A DNA stretch of 64,000 bases from Paenibacillus allorhizosphaerae (GCF_910594985.1 NZ_CAJVCE010000002.1:124001-188000), one strand, 5' to 3'. Positions 1 to 9,598 are shown, counted from the first letter of the stretch. The notes: a model not told the origin generated them from the letters alone. Numbers and translations are program-made.

Positions 1-92
1 CCCTGGGCGTGGATGGTTGCTCTCCTCTCTTTGCTACGGGAGGAAGAAGGCCGGGTTATCCGCTTCTTGTGATCTTTCTATCAGCATGCGTT

Positions 93-110
93 CGAACATA
101 CGTATATAAT
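93..110 (+). promoter_or_regulatory. Possible -10 box overlapping a weak LexA-like sequence
   Basis: A TATAAT hexamer lies at 105-110, about 35 bases before the first gene. It overlaps CGAACATACGTATA (93-106), which fits one half of the Bacillus SOS box (GAAC-N4-GTTC core) but not the other. No good -35 lies at 16-18 bases spacing. The first 90 bases hold no convincing gene; the left neighbour must lie outside the window. Confidence 0.3.
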
Positions 111-144
111 AGAATAGGGAGAGTAGCGAAGGGGGGCAGCACGA

Positions 145-1017
145 ATGACAGTAGGCAAAATCGGCGTCGTGGGCGCCGGCACAATGGGACAAGGGATTGC
201 CGAGATGATTGCGGCTCGCGGACTCGAGGTCGTTTTGATCGACAAAAATGCGGAGAAGCTGGAACGGGCACGGCAAAGCATCGAGATGAGCCTGGACAAG
301 CAATTGGAGAAATGGGCGATTACGGCGGCGGAGAAAAAAATCATTTCGAGCAAAATTCATTTGGAAACGGATTGGCCATTGCTGTCGGGTTGCGATATGG
401 TCATTGAATCCGTGAACGAGGAGCTTGAGCTCAAGAAAGAAGTGTTTCGGCAGCTGGATGCCTTGTGCCCCGAACCGGTTATTTTGGCGAGCAACACGTC
501 GACGCTCAGCTTGACCGAAATGGCGGCGACCACGGCCCGGCCGGAACGCGTGATTGGACTTCATTTTGTTTATCCCGTTTCAAAAATACATTTGGTGGAA
601 ATTATAAGAGGGCTTAAAACAAGCGATGACACGTTCGCGCGAACGAAGCGCTTTGTCGAGGAAACGATTCAGACCCGCGGCATCCAGGTATACGAATCGC
701 CCGGTTTCGTGACGACGCGGCTCATATGCGTGTTGATTAACGAAGCGATGCACGTATTGTCGGAGCGGGTTGCGAGCGCAGAGGATATCGACAGCGCAAT
801 GCGCCTCGGCTATGATTTCCGATACGGGCCGCTCGAGATGGCCGACCGGTTCGGACTCGATTCCATCCTCGATGCGATGGAACGGATGTTCCGCGAATTC
901 GGCGATGTGAAATACCGGCCGGCCGTGCTGCTCAAGCAAATGGTGCGCGCAGGGCAGCTCGGGACCAAGACGGGTCACGGTTTTTTCAGCTACGACAGGG
1001 ACGGTGACCGGATATGA
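145..1017 (+). CDS. 3-hydroxyacyl-CoA (3-hydroxybutyryl-CoA) dehydrogenase
   Basis: This cytosolic enzyme interconverts a 3-hydroxyacyl-CoA and the 3-ketoacyl-CoA with NAD(P)H, in beta-oxidation or butyrate-type metabolism. The N-terminus has the Rossmann motif GAGTMGQGIAEM (about residues 10-21) followed by VVLID, where the acidic residue favours NAD. The SNTSTLS stretch and the GLHFVYPV segment carry the catalytic Asn/His region. The C-terminal helical domain has GPLEMADRFGLD and ends in GTKTGHGFFSYD, both family hallmarks. Length 290 aa is close to the usual 280-290. The start follows GAAGGGGGGC by 8 bases. Its stop overlaps the next start (ATGA), so it is translationally coupled to acetate kinase. 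Confidence 0.9.
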   Translation: MTVGKIGVVGAGTMGQGIAEMIAARGLEVVLIDKNAEKLERARQSIEMSLDKQLEKWAITAAEKKIISSKIHLETDWPLLSGCDMVIESVNEELELKKEVFRQLDALCPEPVILASNTSTLSLTEMAATTARPERVIGLHFVYPVSKIHLVEIIRGLKTSDDTFARTKRFVEETIQTRGIQVYESPGFVTTRLICVLINEAMHVLSERVASAEDIDSAMRLGYDFRYGPLEMADRFGLDSILDAMERMFREFGDVKYRPAVLLKQMVRAGQLGTKTGHGFFSYDRDGDRI

Positions 1018-2228
1018 ACATTCTTGTCATCAATGCAGGCAGTTCTTCGGTGAAATTCCAATTGTACGACATGCGGGACGAAACGGTTATCGCCGCAGGC
1101 AAAGTCGAGCGAATTGGAATGGATTCGGCGATTGTGACGTACGAACCGGCAGGCAAGCCGGAGGTTCATGAAGTACAGGAAATATTGGAGCATACGACGG
1201 CCATCCGCAAAGTGCTTGACTTGATCGTTCATCCGGAGCACGGCGTGTTGCAATCGGCAAGCGAGATTCAGGCCGTAGGGCACCGGGTCGTTCACGGCGG
1301 CGAATCGTTCGCCAGCTCCGTTCTGGTCGATGAAGAGGTAAAGCGGGAAATTAAGCGGCTGTTCGAGCTTGCGCCGCTGCATAATCCTGCGCATATGCAA
1401 GGCATTTTGGCGGTGGAAGCCAACATGCCGGATGTGCCGCAGGCGGTCGTGTTCGATACGGCATTCCACCAGACGATGCCGCCGGTCGCATACTTGTATC
1501 CGATTCCCTCCGTTCTGTACAAGCGGCATAAGATTCGCCGATACGGTTTTCACGGCACGTCCCACGCTTACGTCAGCGAACGGACGGCGGCGGTACTCGG
1601 CCGGCCGCTCGAAGAGTTGAAGCTGATCACATGTCATATCGGCAACGGCGCTAGCTGCACGGCGATCATGAACGGTCGCTCCATCGACACGAGCATGGGC
1701 ATGACGCCGCTGGAAGGACTCATGATGGGGACGCGCAGCGGGGATATCGATCCGGCGATCGTGCCGTTCGCGATGGGGAAAGAAGACCTGACCTTGAGCG
1801 AGGTCAATTCCATGCTCAATAAGCATAGCGGACTGATGGCGGTTTCGCGACTCGGCAGCGATATGCGCGAAATCCAGCAGGCGATGGCGGACGGAGACCC
1901 GAACGCGAAGCTGGCTTTTGACATGTACGAATACCGGCTGCGCAAATACATCGGCTCTTATGCGGCGGCGATGAACGGGCTGGACGCAATCGTGTTTACG
2001 GCGGGAGTGGGTGAAAACTCTGCGCCGCTGCGTGCGGCGGTCTGCCGCAATTTGAGCTTTCTCGGGGTCGAGCTGGACGAAGCGGCGAATGCGCGGCGAT
2101 CGTCGGCGGAACGGGCGATTACAACGGAAACTTCGCGCGTACAAGCGTTTGTCATACCGACCAATGAGGAACTCGTTATTGCCAGGGATACGTACCAGTT
2201 GATTTTAAACCGTCGTTGTGTAGTATAA
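1014..2228 (+). CDS. ackA: Acetate kinase
   Basis: It transfers phosphate between acetyl phosphate and ADP, giving ATP and acetate. The protein starts with [19 protein letters not shown], the ASKHA phosphate-1 motif with the nucleotide-binding Asn. It also contains GHRVVHGGE, the [10 protein letters not shown] motif, [12 protein letters not shown] and [19 protein letters not shown], and [10 protein letters not shown] near the end. All are signature acetate kinase segments. At 404 aa it is full length and clearly longer than butyrate kinases (about 355 aa, different N-terminus). It starts within the stop of the upstream dehydrogenase gene (4-base overlap). No phosphotransacetylase gene is nearby. 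Confidence 0.95.
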   Translation: MNILVINAGSSSVKFQLYDMRDETVIAAGKVERIGMDSAIVTYEPAGKPEVHEVQEILEHTTAIRKVLDLIVHPEHGVLQSASEIQAVGHRVVHGGESFASSVLVDEEVKREIKRLFELAPLHNPAHMQGILAVEANMPDVPQAVVFDTAFHQTMPPVAYLYPIPSVLYKRHKIRRYGFHGTSHAYVSERTAAVLGRPLEELKLITCHIGNGASCTAIMNGRSIDTSMGMTPLEGLMMGTRSGDIDPAIVPFAMGKEDLTLSEVNSMLNKHSGLMAVSRLGSDMREIQQAMADGDPNAKLAFDMYEYRLRKYIGSYAAAMNGLDAIVFTAGVGENSAPLRAAVCRNLSFLGVELDEAANARRSSAERAITTETSRVQAFVIPTNEELVIARDTYQLILNRRCVV

Positions 2229-2260
2229 TGAGAGTGGGAATTGCCCCGAACATTTGTTCA
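2224..2260 (+). promoter_or_regulatory. Putative asnS promoter -10 with LexA-like box
   Basis: TATAAT at 2224-2229 overlaps the ackA stop; a TTGATT sits 19 bases upstream, a loose -35. Just downstream, CGAACATTTGTTCA (2247-2260) contains GAAC-ATTT-GTTC, the exact SOS-box core of Bacillales. The box would cover the start region of the asnS-dnaD transcript. It may instead be a stem of a leader hairpin (GCCCCG with CGGGG at 2244-2277). Confidence 0.35.
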
Positions 2261-2319
2261 GTTCGGCAAATGACGGGGTGCGACTCCCGCAGCTATTTTT
2301 CTATCCGGGAGGAAGGCCA

Positions 2320-3618
2320 ATGAACCGTAATTTGTCCATGATCCGCGAGGCGGGTCAGCATATAAACGAGACCGTAACGATCGGCTGCTGGCTGCATAAT
2401 AGTCGCTCCAGCGGGAAAATTCGCTTTTTGCAGCTTCGCGACGGATCGGGCTTCATACAGGGCGTCGTCGTCAAGAGCGAAGTCAGCGAGCAAGTATGGG
2501 AGGATGCCGGCAAGCTGACGCAGGAAAGCTCCCTGTATGTGACCGGTACGGTTCGCGAGGATACGCGAAGCAAAGGCGGGTTTGAGCTGAATGTAACGGG
2601 GATCGAGATTATACAATTGACGAGCGAATATCCGATTACGCCGAAGGAACATGGCGTCGATTTCCTGATGGATCATCGTCACCTGTGGATTCGTTCGCCG
2701 CGGCAGCGGGCGATTCTCGTCATTCGCGCCCAAATTATTCGGGCGATCCAGCAATTTTTCGATGAGCGCGGCTTTCAACTGGTCGATCCGCCGATCTTGA
2801 CCCCTTCTTCATGCGAAGGGACGACGAACCTGTTTCATACGAAATATTTTGACGAGGACGCTTTTCTGACGCAGAGCGGCCAGCTTTACATGGAAGCGGC
2901 GGCAATGGCACTTGGACGGGTGTATTCGTTCGGCCCGACGTTTCGCGCGGAGAAATCGAAGACGCGCCGGCATTTGATCGAATTCTGGATGATCGAGCCC
3001 GAGATGGCCTTCGTCGATCACGAGCAAAATCTTGAAGTGCAAGAGCAGTTCATATCGCATATCGTTGCTTCCGTGCTGCAGCATTGCCGCAAGGAGCTTG
3101 AAGTGTTGGAGCGCGATGTGACGAACCTGGAAAAAATCCAGGCGCCGTTCCCGCGCATTACATACGACGAAGCGGTGAAGTTTCTGAAGGCGGAAGGGCA
3201 TGAATTCGACTGGGGTGAAGACTTCGGTGCGCCGCATGAGACCGCGATCGCCGAAAAATACGAGACGCCGGTGTTTATTACCCATTACCCGACCGGGATC
3301 AAAGCGTTTTACATGAAGCCGGACCCGAACCGTCCTGAAGTGGTGCTATGCGCCGACATGATTGCACCGGAAGGATATGGCGAAATTATCGGAGGCAGCC
3401 AGCGGATCGACGATCCGGAACTGATGGAGGAGCGTTTCCAGGAGCACGAGCTGTCCAAGGAAGCGTACCAATGGTACCTTGACCTGCGCAAATACGGCTC
3501 CGTGCCGCATTCCGGATTCGGACTCGGACTGGAACGTACAGTGGCGTGGATTTGCGGGCTGGATCATGTGCGTGAGACGATTCCGTTTCCGCGTCTGCTG
3601 TACCGTTTGTATCCATAG
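2320..3618 (+). CDS. asnS: Asparaginyl-tRNA synthetase
   Basis: This class II synthetase charges tRNA-Asn with asparagine in the cytosol. The N-terminal OB-fold anticodon-binding domain is visible ([21 protein letters not shown]). Class II motif 2 is [20 protein letters not shown] and motif 3 is [16 protein letters not shown] near the C-terminus. At 432 aa it has the normal length. The start chosen is the ATG preceded by CGGGAGGAAGGCCA; an upstream in-frame ATG at 2254 lacks a ribosome site and would add 22 unrelated residues. It is followed by dnaD, the gene order known from Bacillus and Paenibacillus. Confidence 0.95.
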   Translation: MNRNLSMIREAGQHINETVTIGCWLHNSRSSGKIRFLQLRDGSGFIQGVVVKSEVSEQVWEDAGKLTQESSLYVTGTVREDTRSKGGFELNVTGIEIIQLTSEYPITPKEHGVDFLMDHRHLWIRSPRQRAILVIRAQIIRAIQQFFDERGFQLVDPPILTPSSCEGTTNLFHTKYFDEDAFLTQSGQLYMEAAAMALGRVYSFGPTFRAEKSKTRRHLIEFWMIEPEMAFVDHEQNLEVQEQFISHIVASVLQHCRKELEVLERDVTNLEKIQAPFPRITYDEAVKFLKAEGHEFDWGEDFGAPHETAIAEKYETPVFITHYPTGIKAFYMKPDPNRPEVVLCADMIAPEGYGEIIGGSQRIDDPELMEERFQEHELSKEAYQWYLDLRKYGSVPHSGFGLGLERTVAWICGLDHVRETIPFPRLLYRLYP

Positions 3619-3740
3619 AACTTCGATTTTTGCACGATGCCGCTAAACTGGCGGAAGTTCCGTCGCGAGCTTCCGCTTTCACTTGTATTTTGCTTTTCGA
3701 TAGGACAAGTTCGTTGTAAAGGATGAAAGGGGCAATTTGC

Positions 3741-4421
3741 ATGAGACGTAGCGAGCAACAGGCAAGAGAGCTGCCGTCCGTGCTACTCGCGGGATGGCAG
3801 GATGGCCATGTGGATGTGCCATACTGGCTGTTCCAGTACTACACGCTGCTAAAGCTGCATGAGCTTGATGTTATGCTGATATTGCATGTTATGGCTTTCA
3901 AGCAAAAGGAAGGCAAAGACTTCCCGACGCTCGAGGAACTCAAATCTCGTATGTCCGTATCGCAGGAAAAAGTGATCGCTTCGCTGCAGAAGCTGCTGAA
4001 GGAAGGGCTGCTCCTCATCGATGAGGTGCTGGATCCGGCAACGGGCGTTCATTCGGAAAAATATAACTGGAAACCGCTAATGGAGCGGCTCGCCGAATTC
4101 CGTTACGAGGAGCTGGAGCGTGAGCGACTGGCGCAGCAGCGCTCGACGGGCGGCGGTCGGTCGGAGCGGAAAGATGTTTTTTCTATATTTGAGAAAGAAT
4201 TCGGCCGGCCGCTGACGCCGATGGAGCTGGAATCGATCGCCGGCTGGATTGACAAGGACGGCTATCCGGAAGAGCTTATTTTGGCGGGGTTGAAGGAAGC
4301 GGTATTTGCCGGAAAAGTGCATTTCCGCTATATCGACCGCATCCTGCTTGAATGGCAGCGTAACCGGATCACCACCGTCGAGCAGGCAAAAGAGCATTCG
4401 CAAAAATTCCGCTCGCGTTAA
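3741..4421 (+). CDS. dnaD: DnaD replication initiation protein
   Basis: DnaD acts in primosome assembly at oriC and at restart sites in Firmicutes. The N-terminal winged-helix part (about residues 1-110) is followed by a charged linker and the DnaD-like helical domain, with the family pattern FEKEFGRPLTPMELESIAGW around residues 150-170. It ends in a positively charged tail (HSQKFRSR) that fits ssDNA binding. The ATG at 3741 is favoured because AAAGGGG lies 8 bases upstream; a second ATG at 3723 lies within that ribosome site. It shares an operon with asnS (122 bases apart) and is followed by a strong terminator. Confidence 0.93.
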   Translation: MRRSEQQARELPSVLLAGWQDGHVDVPYWLFQYYTLLKLHELDVMLILHVMAFKQKEGKDFPTLEELKSRMSVSQEKVIASLQKLLKEGLLLIDEVLDPATGVHSEKYNWKPLMERLAEFRYEELERERLAQQRSTGGGRSERKDVFSIFEKEFGRPLTPMELESIAGWIDKDGYPEELILAGLKEAVFAGKVHFRYIDRILLEWQRNRITTVEQAKEHSQKFRSR

Positions 4422-4453
4422 CGGGCGGAACGTTGTAACATCTTCATGAACTG

Positions 4454-4506
4454 AAGCGCTTCATACCACTTACCGAACATAAGTGGCGTGAAACGCTTTT
4501 TATTTT
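4454..4506 (+). terminator. Rho-independent terminator of asnS-dnaD
   Basis: An 19-base imperfect inverted repeat (AAGCGCTTCATACCACTTA with TAAGTGGCGTGAAACGCTT) around a 7-base loop, followed by a T-rich run. It separates dnaD from the exporter operon. Confidence 0.85.
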
Positions 4507-4558
4507 ATCGACGGAACAATTCGAGAATGGATATTTTAACGAGCGATTTAGGCAAGGG

Positions 4559-4587
4559 TCGACGAAAACTTGCGCATTTAGTATAAT
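4559..4587 (+). promoter_or_regulatory. Candidate sigma-A promoter of the ABC exporter operon
   Basis: TCGACG (4/6 match to -35) and a perfect TATAAT separated by exactly 17 bases. It lies 180 bases before the first exporter gene, so the transcript would carry a long AT-rich 5' leader (4590-4765) in which I see no clear hairpin regulator. Confidence 0.5.
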
Positions 4588-4765
4588 TTTCCATACCGAT
4601 CGAGACCAGCTTCATAATTCGATGGTTTTTCCCCGATTTGGAAATATTTTTTATAATTTCATTGTTTTTTTGTAACCTTTCTTTGACCGGGAGCGTCTAT
4701 AGATATGGTTGCAATGTTGTATATAGATTACTAGAAACGCCGCAGCAGGAAAGAGGAGGAACGTT

Positions 4766-5599
4766 ATGAAATTATGGCTGCGCAGAAAAAAAGAGCAAAC
4801 GCAGCAACCTGCCGCAGCCGAATCGACGGCGGAAATCGCAGCCGGGCAAGCCGCGGCGGTTGAGGCAGCACCGGATGAAAGGGTCCTCCTGGAACCAGCG
4901 ATGGGCCGGGAAATCGATACGAGCAAGCCGATGCTTACCGTAAGCGGCGTGGAGCGGTCCTTTCCGGTCGGAGGTCAGCAGCTTCACGTGCTGAAGGGAA
5001 TTAATATGGCCTTGTACCCGACACAGCTGGCGATGCTGAAGGGGCGATCCGGTTCCGGAAAGACGACGCTGCTGAACATGATCGGCGGGCTGGATCAACC
5101 GAACAAAGGGGAAATTTATTTCCAGACGCATGCGTTCCACCGATGCAGCGACGACGAACGGACATACATAAGAAGAAAAGAAATCGGATTTATATTTCAA
5201 TCGTTTGCTTTGATGCCTCTTTTGTCCGCTTGGGAAAATGTGGAATTATCGCTGCGGATGGCGGGAGTTCCCAGGTCGCAGTGGAAAGCGCGCGTAACGC
5301 ACTGCCTGGAACTCGTCGGACTCGGGCGGCGGATGCACCACCGTCCGTTCGAGCTTTCCGGCGGCGAACAGCAGCGCGTGGCGATTGCCAAAGCGATTGC
5401 GCATCGGCCCAGCCTGCTCTTAGCCGACGAACCGACGGCCGAACTCGATTCGCAGATGGGCGCGCAGGTGATGGCGGTGTTCCGCGATATCATCCGAACC
5501 GAACGGATGACGATCTGCATGACGACACATGATCCGACAATAATGGAGGTTGCCGACCGTGTATTCGAAATGGTGGATGGAAAATTTATTAATTCTTAA
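4766..5599 (+). CDS. ABC transporter ATP-binding protein (MacB/LolD type)
   Basis: This ATPase should power the FtsX-type permease encoded two genes downstream. Walker A is GRSGSGKTTLLN, the Q-loop region is IFQSFALMPLLSAWENVE, the signature is LSGGEQQRVAIAKA, and Walker B is LLLADEPTAELDSQ followed by the H-loop TTHDPT. The catalytic fold starts near residue 55. The first 55 residues are an Ala/Gln-rich, probably disordered, extension (277 aa against 220-235 for plain LolD-like ATPases). The start follows AGAGGAGGAACGTT. The coding end overlaps the adaptor gene. What the complex exports is not shown by the sequence. Confidence 0.88.
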   Translation: MKLWLRRKKEQTQQPAAAESTAEIAAGQAAAVEAAPDERVLLEPAMGREIDTSKPMLTVSGVERSFPVGGQQLHVLKGINMALYPTQLAMLKGRSGSGKTTLLNMIGGLDQPNKGEIYFQTHAFHRCSDDERTYIRRKEIGFIFQSFALMPLLSAWENVELSLRMAGVPRSQWKARVTHCLELVGLGRRMHHRPFELSGGEQQRVAIAKAIAHRPSLLLADEPTAELDSQMGAQVMAVFRDIIRTERMTICMTTHDPTIMEVADRVFEMVDGKFINS

Positions 5600-6665
5600 A
5601 AGAAAGGCGAAGCCGCTGCTTCTTCTTGGCACGGCGTCGGCCATGATTGTGTCCTCCGGTTGCTCACTGCTGCCGAAGGAAGACGAAGAAGAGACCGTTC
5701 CGGTCATTACGGCGCCGAAGCTGTCCAAAAAACCGGAATACGTCGTAAAGACTGACACCCTTGAGACGAAAGTGCGGGGAGCCGGCAGACTGATGGCGAC
5801 GGTCGAAGAAGACTTGTATTTTACGGACGAAACGAGCCGGCGACTCAAGAATGTAGCGGTGAAAGTTGGCGACAAGGTGGAGCAAGGCCAAGTGATCGCC
5901 GAACTGGACGTGACAGAGCTGGAGAGCCAATTGAAGCAAAAGCAGCTGCAAACCCGCAAAGACGAGCTGCAAATGATCGAGACGCTGCGTAAAGCCGACG
6001 AGATGGGGGCGGAGCAGGTTGAACTGGCAAAGATCGACTTCGAGCTGAAACGCGAGGAATTGAACAAGCTGCTGAAGACGGTTTCCGACGCAAAGTTGAA
6101 GGCGCCGTTCTCGGGAACGATCGTGTCGGTCTATTTGCAGAAAGGCGATACCGTCAAAGCGTACGATGCGATCGTAACGATTGCCGACTTGTCCAAGTTG
6201 ACCGTAGCGGCGACGCTAAGCCAGGACGATCTCAAACGCGTAGCGATAGGGATGGAGGCTGTCGTCGACATTAATGCGGCAGGGCAGCATAAAGGCAAAG
6301 TGCTGCAGCTGCCGAACCCGAAGACGGATGGCAGTTCGGGCGGCGGCGGAGGAACTTTCCCCGGGGGCAGCGGACAGAAACCGCCGGATAGCATCGACAA
6401 TTACTTGCTCGTGGAGCTGGATTCGTTTCCGCAAAATGTAAACCGGGGCACTCCGCTTAGCGTATCCGTCATTACCCAGCGCAAGGAGAAAGCGGTCGTC
6501 ATTCCGCTCGCTGCACTTCGTTCCTATGCGGGAAGAAACTATGTGCAGGTGGTCGACGAGCAGGGCAATAAGCGAGAAGTGGACGTTGAGGTCGGACAGC
6601 AAACATCCACGGATGTGGAAATTGTCAAAGGACTGACGCCGGGACAGAAAGTAGTTGGTCGCTAA
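5559..6665 (+). CDS. Membrane-fusion (HlyD/RND-adaptor-like) lipoprotein
   Basis: It is a membrane-fusion protein that would sit outside the membrane and couple to the ABC permease. The N-terminal signal ends in a lipobox (SSGC), so it should be lipid-anchored. A lipoyl-like half (GDKVEQGQVIAELD), a short coiled hairpin, the returning half (KLKAPFSGTIVSVYLQKGDTV) and a beta-barrel domain follow in the usual order. A Gly/Ser-rich loop (GSSGGGGGTFPGGSGQKPP) is inserted at about residue 260. The GTG at 5559 is preferred because GGAGG (5545-5549) sits 9 bases upstream; ATG 5577 and TTG 5550 are alternatives. It overlaps the upstream ATPase gene by about 40 bases and its stop overlaps the permease start (TAATG). 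Confidence 0.85.
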   Translation: MYSKWWMENLLILKRKAKPLLLLGTASAMIVSSGCSLLPKEDEEETVPVITAPKLSKKPEYVVKTDTLETKVRGAGRLMATVEEDLYFTDETSRRLKNVAVKVGDKVEQGQVIAELDVTELESQLKQKQLQTRKDELQMIETLRKADEMGAEQVELAKIDFELKREELNKLLKTVSDAKLKAPFSGTIVSVYLQKGDTVKAYDAIVTIADLSKLTVAATLSQDDLKRVAIGMEAVVDINAAGQHKGKVLQLPNPKTDGSSGGGGGTFPGGSGQKPPDSIDNYLLVELDSFPQNVNRGTPLSVSVITQRKEKAVVIPLAALRSYAGRNYVQVVDEQGNKREVDVEVGQQTSTDVEIVKGLTPGQKVVGR

Positions 6666-9598
6666 TGCCGATGCTCCGATTTTTGACCCGCAAAATGTGG
6701 AACACCCGCTGGCTGACGCTCAGTACATTGGCCGGATTGATTATGGCCGTAGCGTTTACGACGAGCATCCCGATGTACTCGGACGGTTCGCTCAAGCGCG
6801 TTGTTTCCAAATCGCTCGAGGAGAAGAGCAGCGGTCTTCCCGCGGGTTCGGTGCTGATCCGCTATCAAGCAGCCGGAAGCGACCGCGCCGAGCTCGAAGC
6901 GTTGAATGAAGTCGATCAATACATACGGGAGGATATGCCGAAGGATATCTCGTTTCCGACGCAAACCTATGTCCGCAGCTTGTCGATCCGAGGTTCGCAG
7001 CTTTCGCCGGAAGATCCTTCCAAGGTCGACCCGAGCAAACGCCGGCAGATGACGCTATTCGCGCAAAGCGGATTGAAGGACGAAGTCGAGCTTACGCAAG
7101 GGTCGTGGTACAAGGATCAGCCGCAAGGCGGCGTGATCGAAGCCATGATCCATGAGGAGGCGATGTACCGCAACGATATTCATGTCGGTGACGTGTTCAA
7201 TTATCCGATTTCGGGCGGTCTAGGCATTCCTCCGTTGAAAATCAAGGTGACCGGTACGTTCAAACCGAAAAATGACGCAAGCCCCTACTGGTTTCAAGGA
7301 TTGGAAGGGTTAACGGGATCATTCTTCATGAGCGAGACCGGGTTTCATGACGAGCTGCTCAAAAACAAAAAAATTCCGCTGAATCTCGGCAACTGGTATT
7401 ATGCTTTCGATTTGAAGGATATTCAGACAAGCCAGTTGTCTCCGCTCGAGCGGAAGCTGGAACGGCTCGATATTACGCTGTATCAAAAGCTTAAAAATAC
7501 GAGAGTCGATATCTCGTTTGTTCCGATCTTACAGGAATTCAAGGTGCAGAGCTTACAGCTCCAAATTATGCTGTTTACGCTTGCGGCGCCGATGATTGCG
7601 ATGGTGTTCTATTACATCGTAATGAACGCGCAGCAGTCGCTTGACCGTCAGCGCACCGTCATCGCGGTCATGCGAAGCAGAGGTGGCAGTACGAAGCAAA
7701 TTATATGGGTGTATTTGCTGGAAGGGCTTATTCTGGGGGCAACTGCCATGGTGATCGGCCCGCTGCTCGGATGGTTCATGGCGAAGAGCATCGGCTCCTC
7801 GAGCGGGTTTCTGACGTTTGTGGACCGCAAAGCAGTGCCGGTCGGCGTATCTACGGAAGCGTTGTTGTATGGGACGGCAGCCGTGGTCATTGCGATCATG
7901 GCGAGTGTTATTCCGGCGATTGTGTATGCAAGATCGTCGATCGTAAGTCATAAGCAAAAGCTGGCCCGCGGGGATAAAAAACCGTTTTGGCAAAAATGGT
8001 ATTTGGACGTTGTGCTGATCGCAATTGCCGGGTACGGCTATTACTTGTTTGGCGAACGGCAAGATTTATTCGGCAAAACCGGGCTGACCACCGATCAATT
8101 GCAGGTGCATCCGCTGCTGTTTTTTATACCGGCCTTATCGATTATTGCGCTTGGATTGTTTTTCTTGCGTATTTTCCCATGGCTGCTCAAACTCGGCAAT
8201 TGGCTTGGCAAAAGGCTTTTGCCCGTTCCGGTATATTTGACGCTGACGCAGTTGTCGCGCTCCGCGTCGTCGTATTATCCGCTGATGCTGCTCCTCATCT
8301 TGACGCTTGGTTTAGGGGTGTACAACGCTTCGGCAGCAAGAACGATCGATTTGAATTCAACCGACCGCATTTTGTACTCCTACGGAACCGACGTGATCAT
8401 GAAAGCGGATTGGGAGGCGGTGTCCGACGAGCTGCCGCAGGAGCAGGATCAGGGCCAAGGCCAGGGCCAGGGAGGCTCCGGTCAAGGGAGCGGCCAAGGT
8501 CAGGGTCAAGGTCAAGGTCAAGGCCAGGGGAATGGCGGAGGAAACCCCGGTCAGCCGGGAGGCGGAGGTCCCGGAGGCGGACAGGAAGTTCCGCCGAAGA
8601 TGCGCTATATCGAGCCGCCTTTCGCGATATTCCGCGAACTGGAAGGCGTTGAAGGTGCCGCCAGGGTGCTGCTGTCGAAAAGCAATATCGTCGTTTCCGG
8701 CAAGTCGCTGGGGCAAGGAATGCTGATGGGGATCGATAATGTCGATTTTGCCAAAGTGGCCTGGTTCCGCAAAGACTTGTTCAAAGTGCATCCGAATACG
8801 TATCTCAACTTGCTCGGTCAATATGAGCAGGCCGTCATTGTACCGACTTCCTTCGCCGAGAAAAACCATATCAAGATCGGCGATTTGATGAATATAACGA
8901 TCGCCCAGCAGTCGGTGGAATTTATCGTCGTAGCAACCGTGCCGTATTGGCCGAGCCAATACCCGGAACAGACGCCGTTTTTCATTGCGAACCTGGAGTA
9001 TATTTACGACCAGGCGCCGATGACGCCGTACGAGGTGTGGCTCAAGATGAAAGACGGGGCGAAAGTGGCTCCGATGATCGAGGCGCTTCAAGCGAAAAAA
9101 ATCGACATCGCTACGGTGAAAGATGTTCGCAACGAACTGATTTCGCAGAAGAAGCATCCGGCCCGCGGAGGTGTGTTCGGGATTCTCAGTCTAGGCTTCT
9201 TGGTGTCGGTGCTGATCTCGTTGATCGGCTACATTCTTTACTGGTTTTTCAACTTGTCGAGCCGGGTTGTGCAATTCGGCGTTTTGCGGGCCATGGGGCT
9301 CTCTAGGAAACAATTGACCGGCATGCTGCTGCTGGAACAGGCGTTTACGGCAGGACTCGCGATCGCGCTCGGACTCGGCATAGGCAAACTGACGAGCTAC
9401 TTGTTCCTGCCATTTCTGCAAACGGCCGAGAATGTGAAAACGCAGGTACCTCCGTTTCGCGTTGTATTCGACTCCAGGGACACCGACCAGCTCTATGTGG
9501 TCGTTGCGGTCATGATGATTACCGGCGCAGCCCTATTGTTCCTGCATATCAGGCGATTGCGCGTTCATCAAGCCGTGAAGCTGGGAGAGGAGAAATGA
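6665..9598 (+). CDS. FtsX/MacB-type ABC permease with Gln/Gly repeat loop
   Basis: This large (977 aa) membrane protein has two FtsX-like permease units. The first has an N-terminal helix (LTLSTLAGLIMAVAFT), a roughly 280-residue extracellular domain, and three helices near residues 300-430. A further hydrophobic block lies at about 450-560, then a second extracellular domain, then three C-terminal helices from residue 835. FtsX-type motifs include MRSRGGSTKQI and LRAMGLSRKQLTGMLLLEQ. Residues about 590-643 form a low-complexity run of GQ repeats ending in a Gly/Pro-rich stretch, lying in the second extracellular part. The start overlaps the adaptor stop by one base. It most resembles MacB/LolE-like mechanotransmission permeases rather than importers. 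Confidence 0.85.
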   Translation: MPMLRFLTRKMWNTRWLTLSTLAGLIMAVAFTTSIPMYSDGSLKRVVSKSLEEKSSGLPAGSVLIRYQAAGSDRAELEALNEVDQYIREDMPKDISFPTQTYVRSLSIRGSQLSPEDPSKVDPSKRRQMTLFAQSGLKDEVELTQGSWYKDQPQGGVIEAMIHEEAMYRNDIHVGDVFNYPISGGLGIPPLKIKVTGTFKPKNDASPYWFQGLEGLTGSFFMSETGFHDELLKNKKIPLNLGNWYYAFDLKDIQTSQLSPLERKLERLDITLYQKLKNTRVDISFVPILQEFKVQSLQLQIMLFTLAAPMIAMVFYYIVMNAQQSLDRQRTVIAVMRSRGGSTKQIIWVYLLEGLILGATAMVIGPLLGWFMAKSIGSSSGFLTFVDRKAVPVGVSTEALLYGTAAVVIAIMASVIPAIVYARSSIVSHKQKLARGDKKPFWQKWYLDVVLIAIAGYGYYLFGERQDLFGKTGLTTDQLQVHPLLFFIPALSIIALGLFFLRIFPWLLKLGNWLGKRLLPVPVYLTLTQLSRSASSYYPLMLLLILTLGLGVYNASAARTIDLNSTDRILYSYGTDVIMKADWEAVSDELPQEQDQGQGQGQGGSGQGSGQGQGQGQGQGQGNGGGNPGQPGGGGPGGGQEVPPKMRYIEPPFAIFRELEGVEGAARVLLSKSNIVVSGKSLGQGMLMGIDNVDFAKVAWFRKDLFKVHPNTYLNLLGQYEQAVIVPTSFAEKNHIKIGDLMNITIAQQSVEFIVVATVPYWPSQYPEQTPFFIANLEYIYDQAPMTPYEVWLKMKDGAKVAPMIEALQAKKIDIATVKDVRNELISQKKHPARGGVFGILSLGFLVSVLISLIGYILYWFFNLSSRVVQFGVLRAMGLSRKQLTGMLLLEQAFTAGLAIALGLGIGKLTSYLFLPFLQTAENVKTQVPPFRVVFDSRDTDQLYVVVAVMMITGAALLFLHIRRLRVHQAVKLGEEK
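8440..8595 (+). repeat. In-frame GGTCAA/GGCCAG microrepeat coding a Gln-Gly tract
   Basis: A run of near-identical 6-base units (GGTCAA, GGCCAG, GGCCAA) in the permease gene encodes about ten Gly-Gln pairs and then GGGNPGQPGGGG. Mixed synonymous codons argue that selection keeps the peptide. Slippage could change the length between strains. Confidence 0.85.

Noticed and set aside
990..2144. 384-aa open frame on the minus strand inside ackA
   Set aside because: Arg/His-rich antisense frame of a well-conserved gene, with no ribosome site or recognisable motif.
5420..6067. 215-aa Ser-rich frame on the minus strand
   Set aside because: Antisense shadow across the ATPase/adaptor junction.
8440..8595. 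Tandem repeats as a possible CRISPR or minisatellite
   Set aside because: Units are 6 bases, in frame, and encode a Gly-Gln tract; no spacers.
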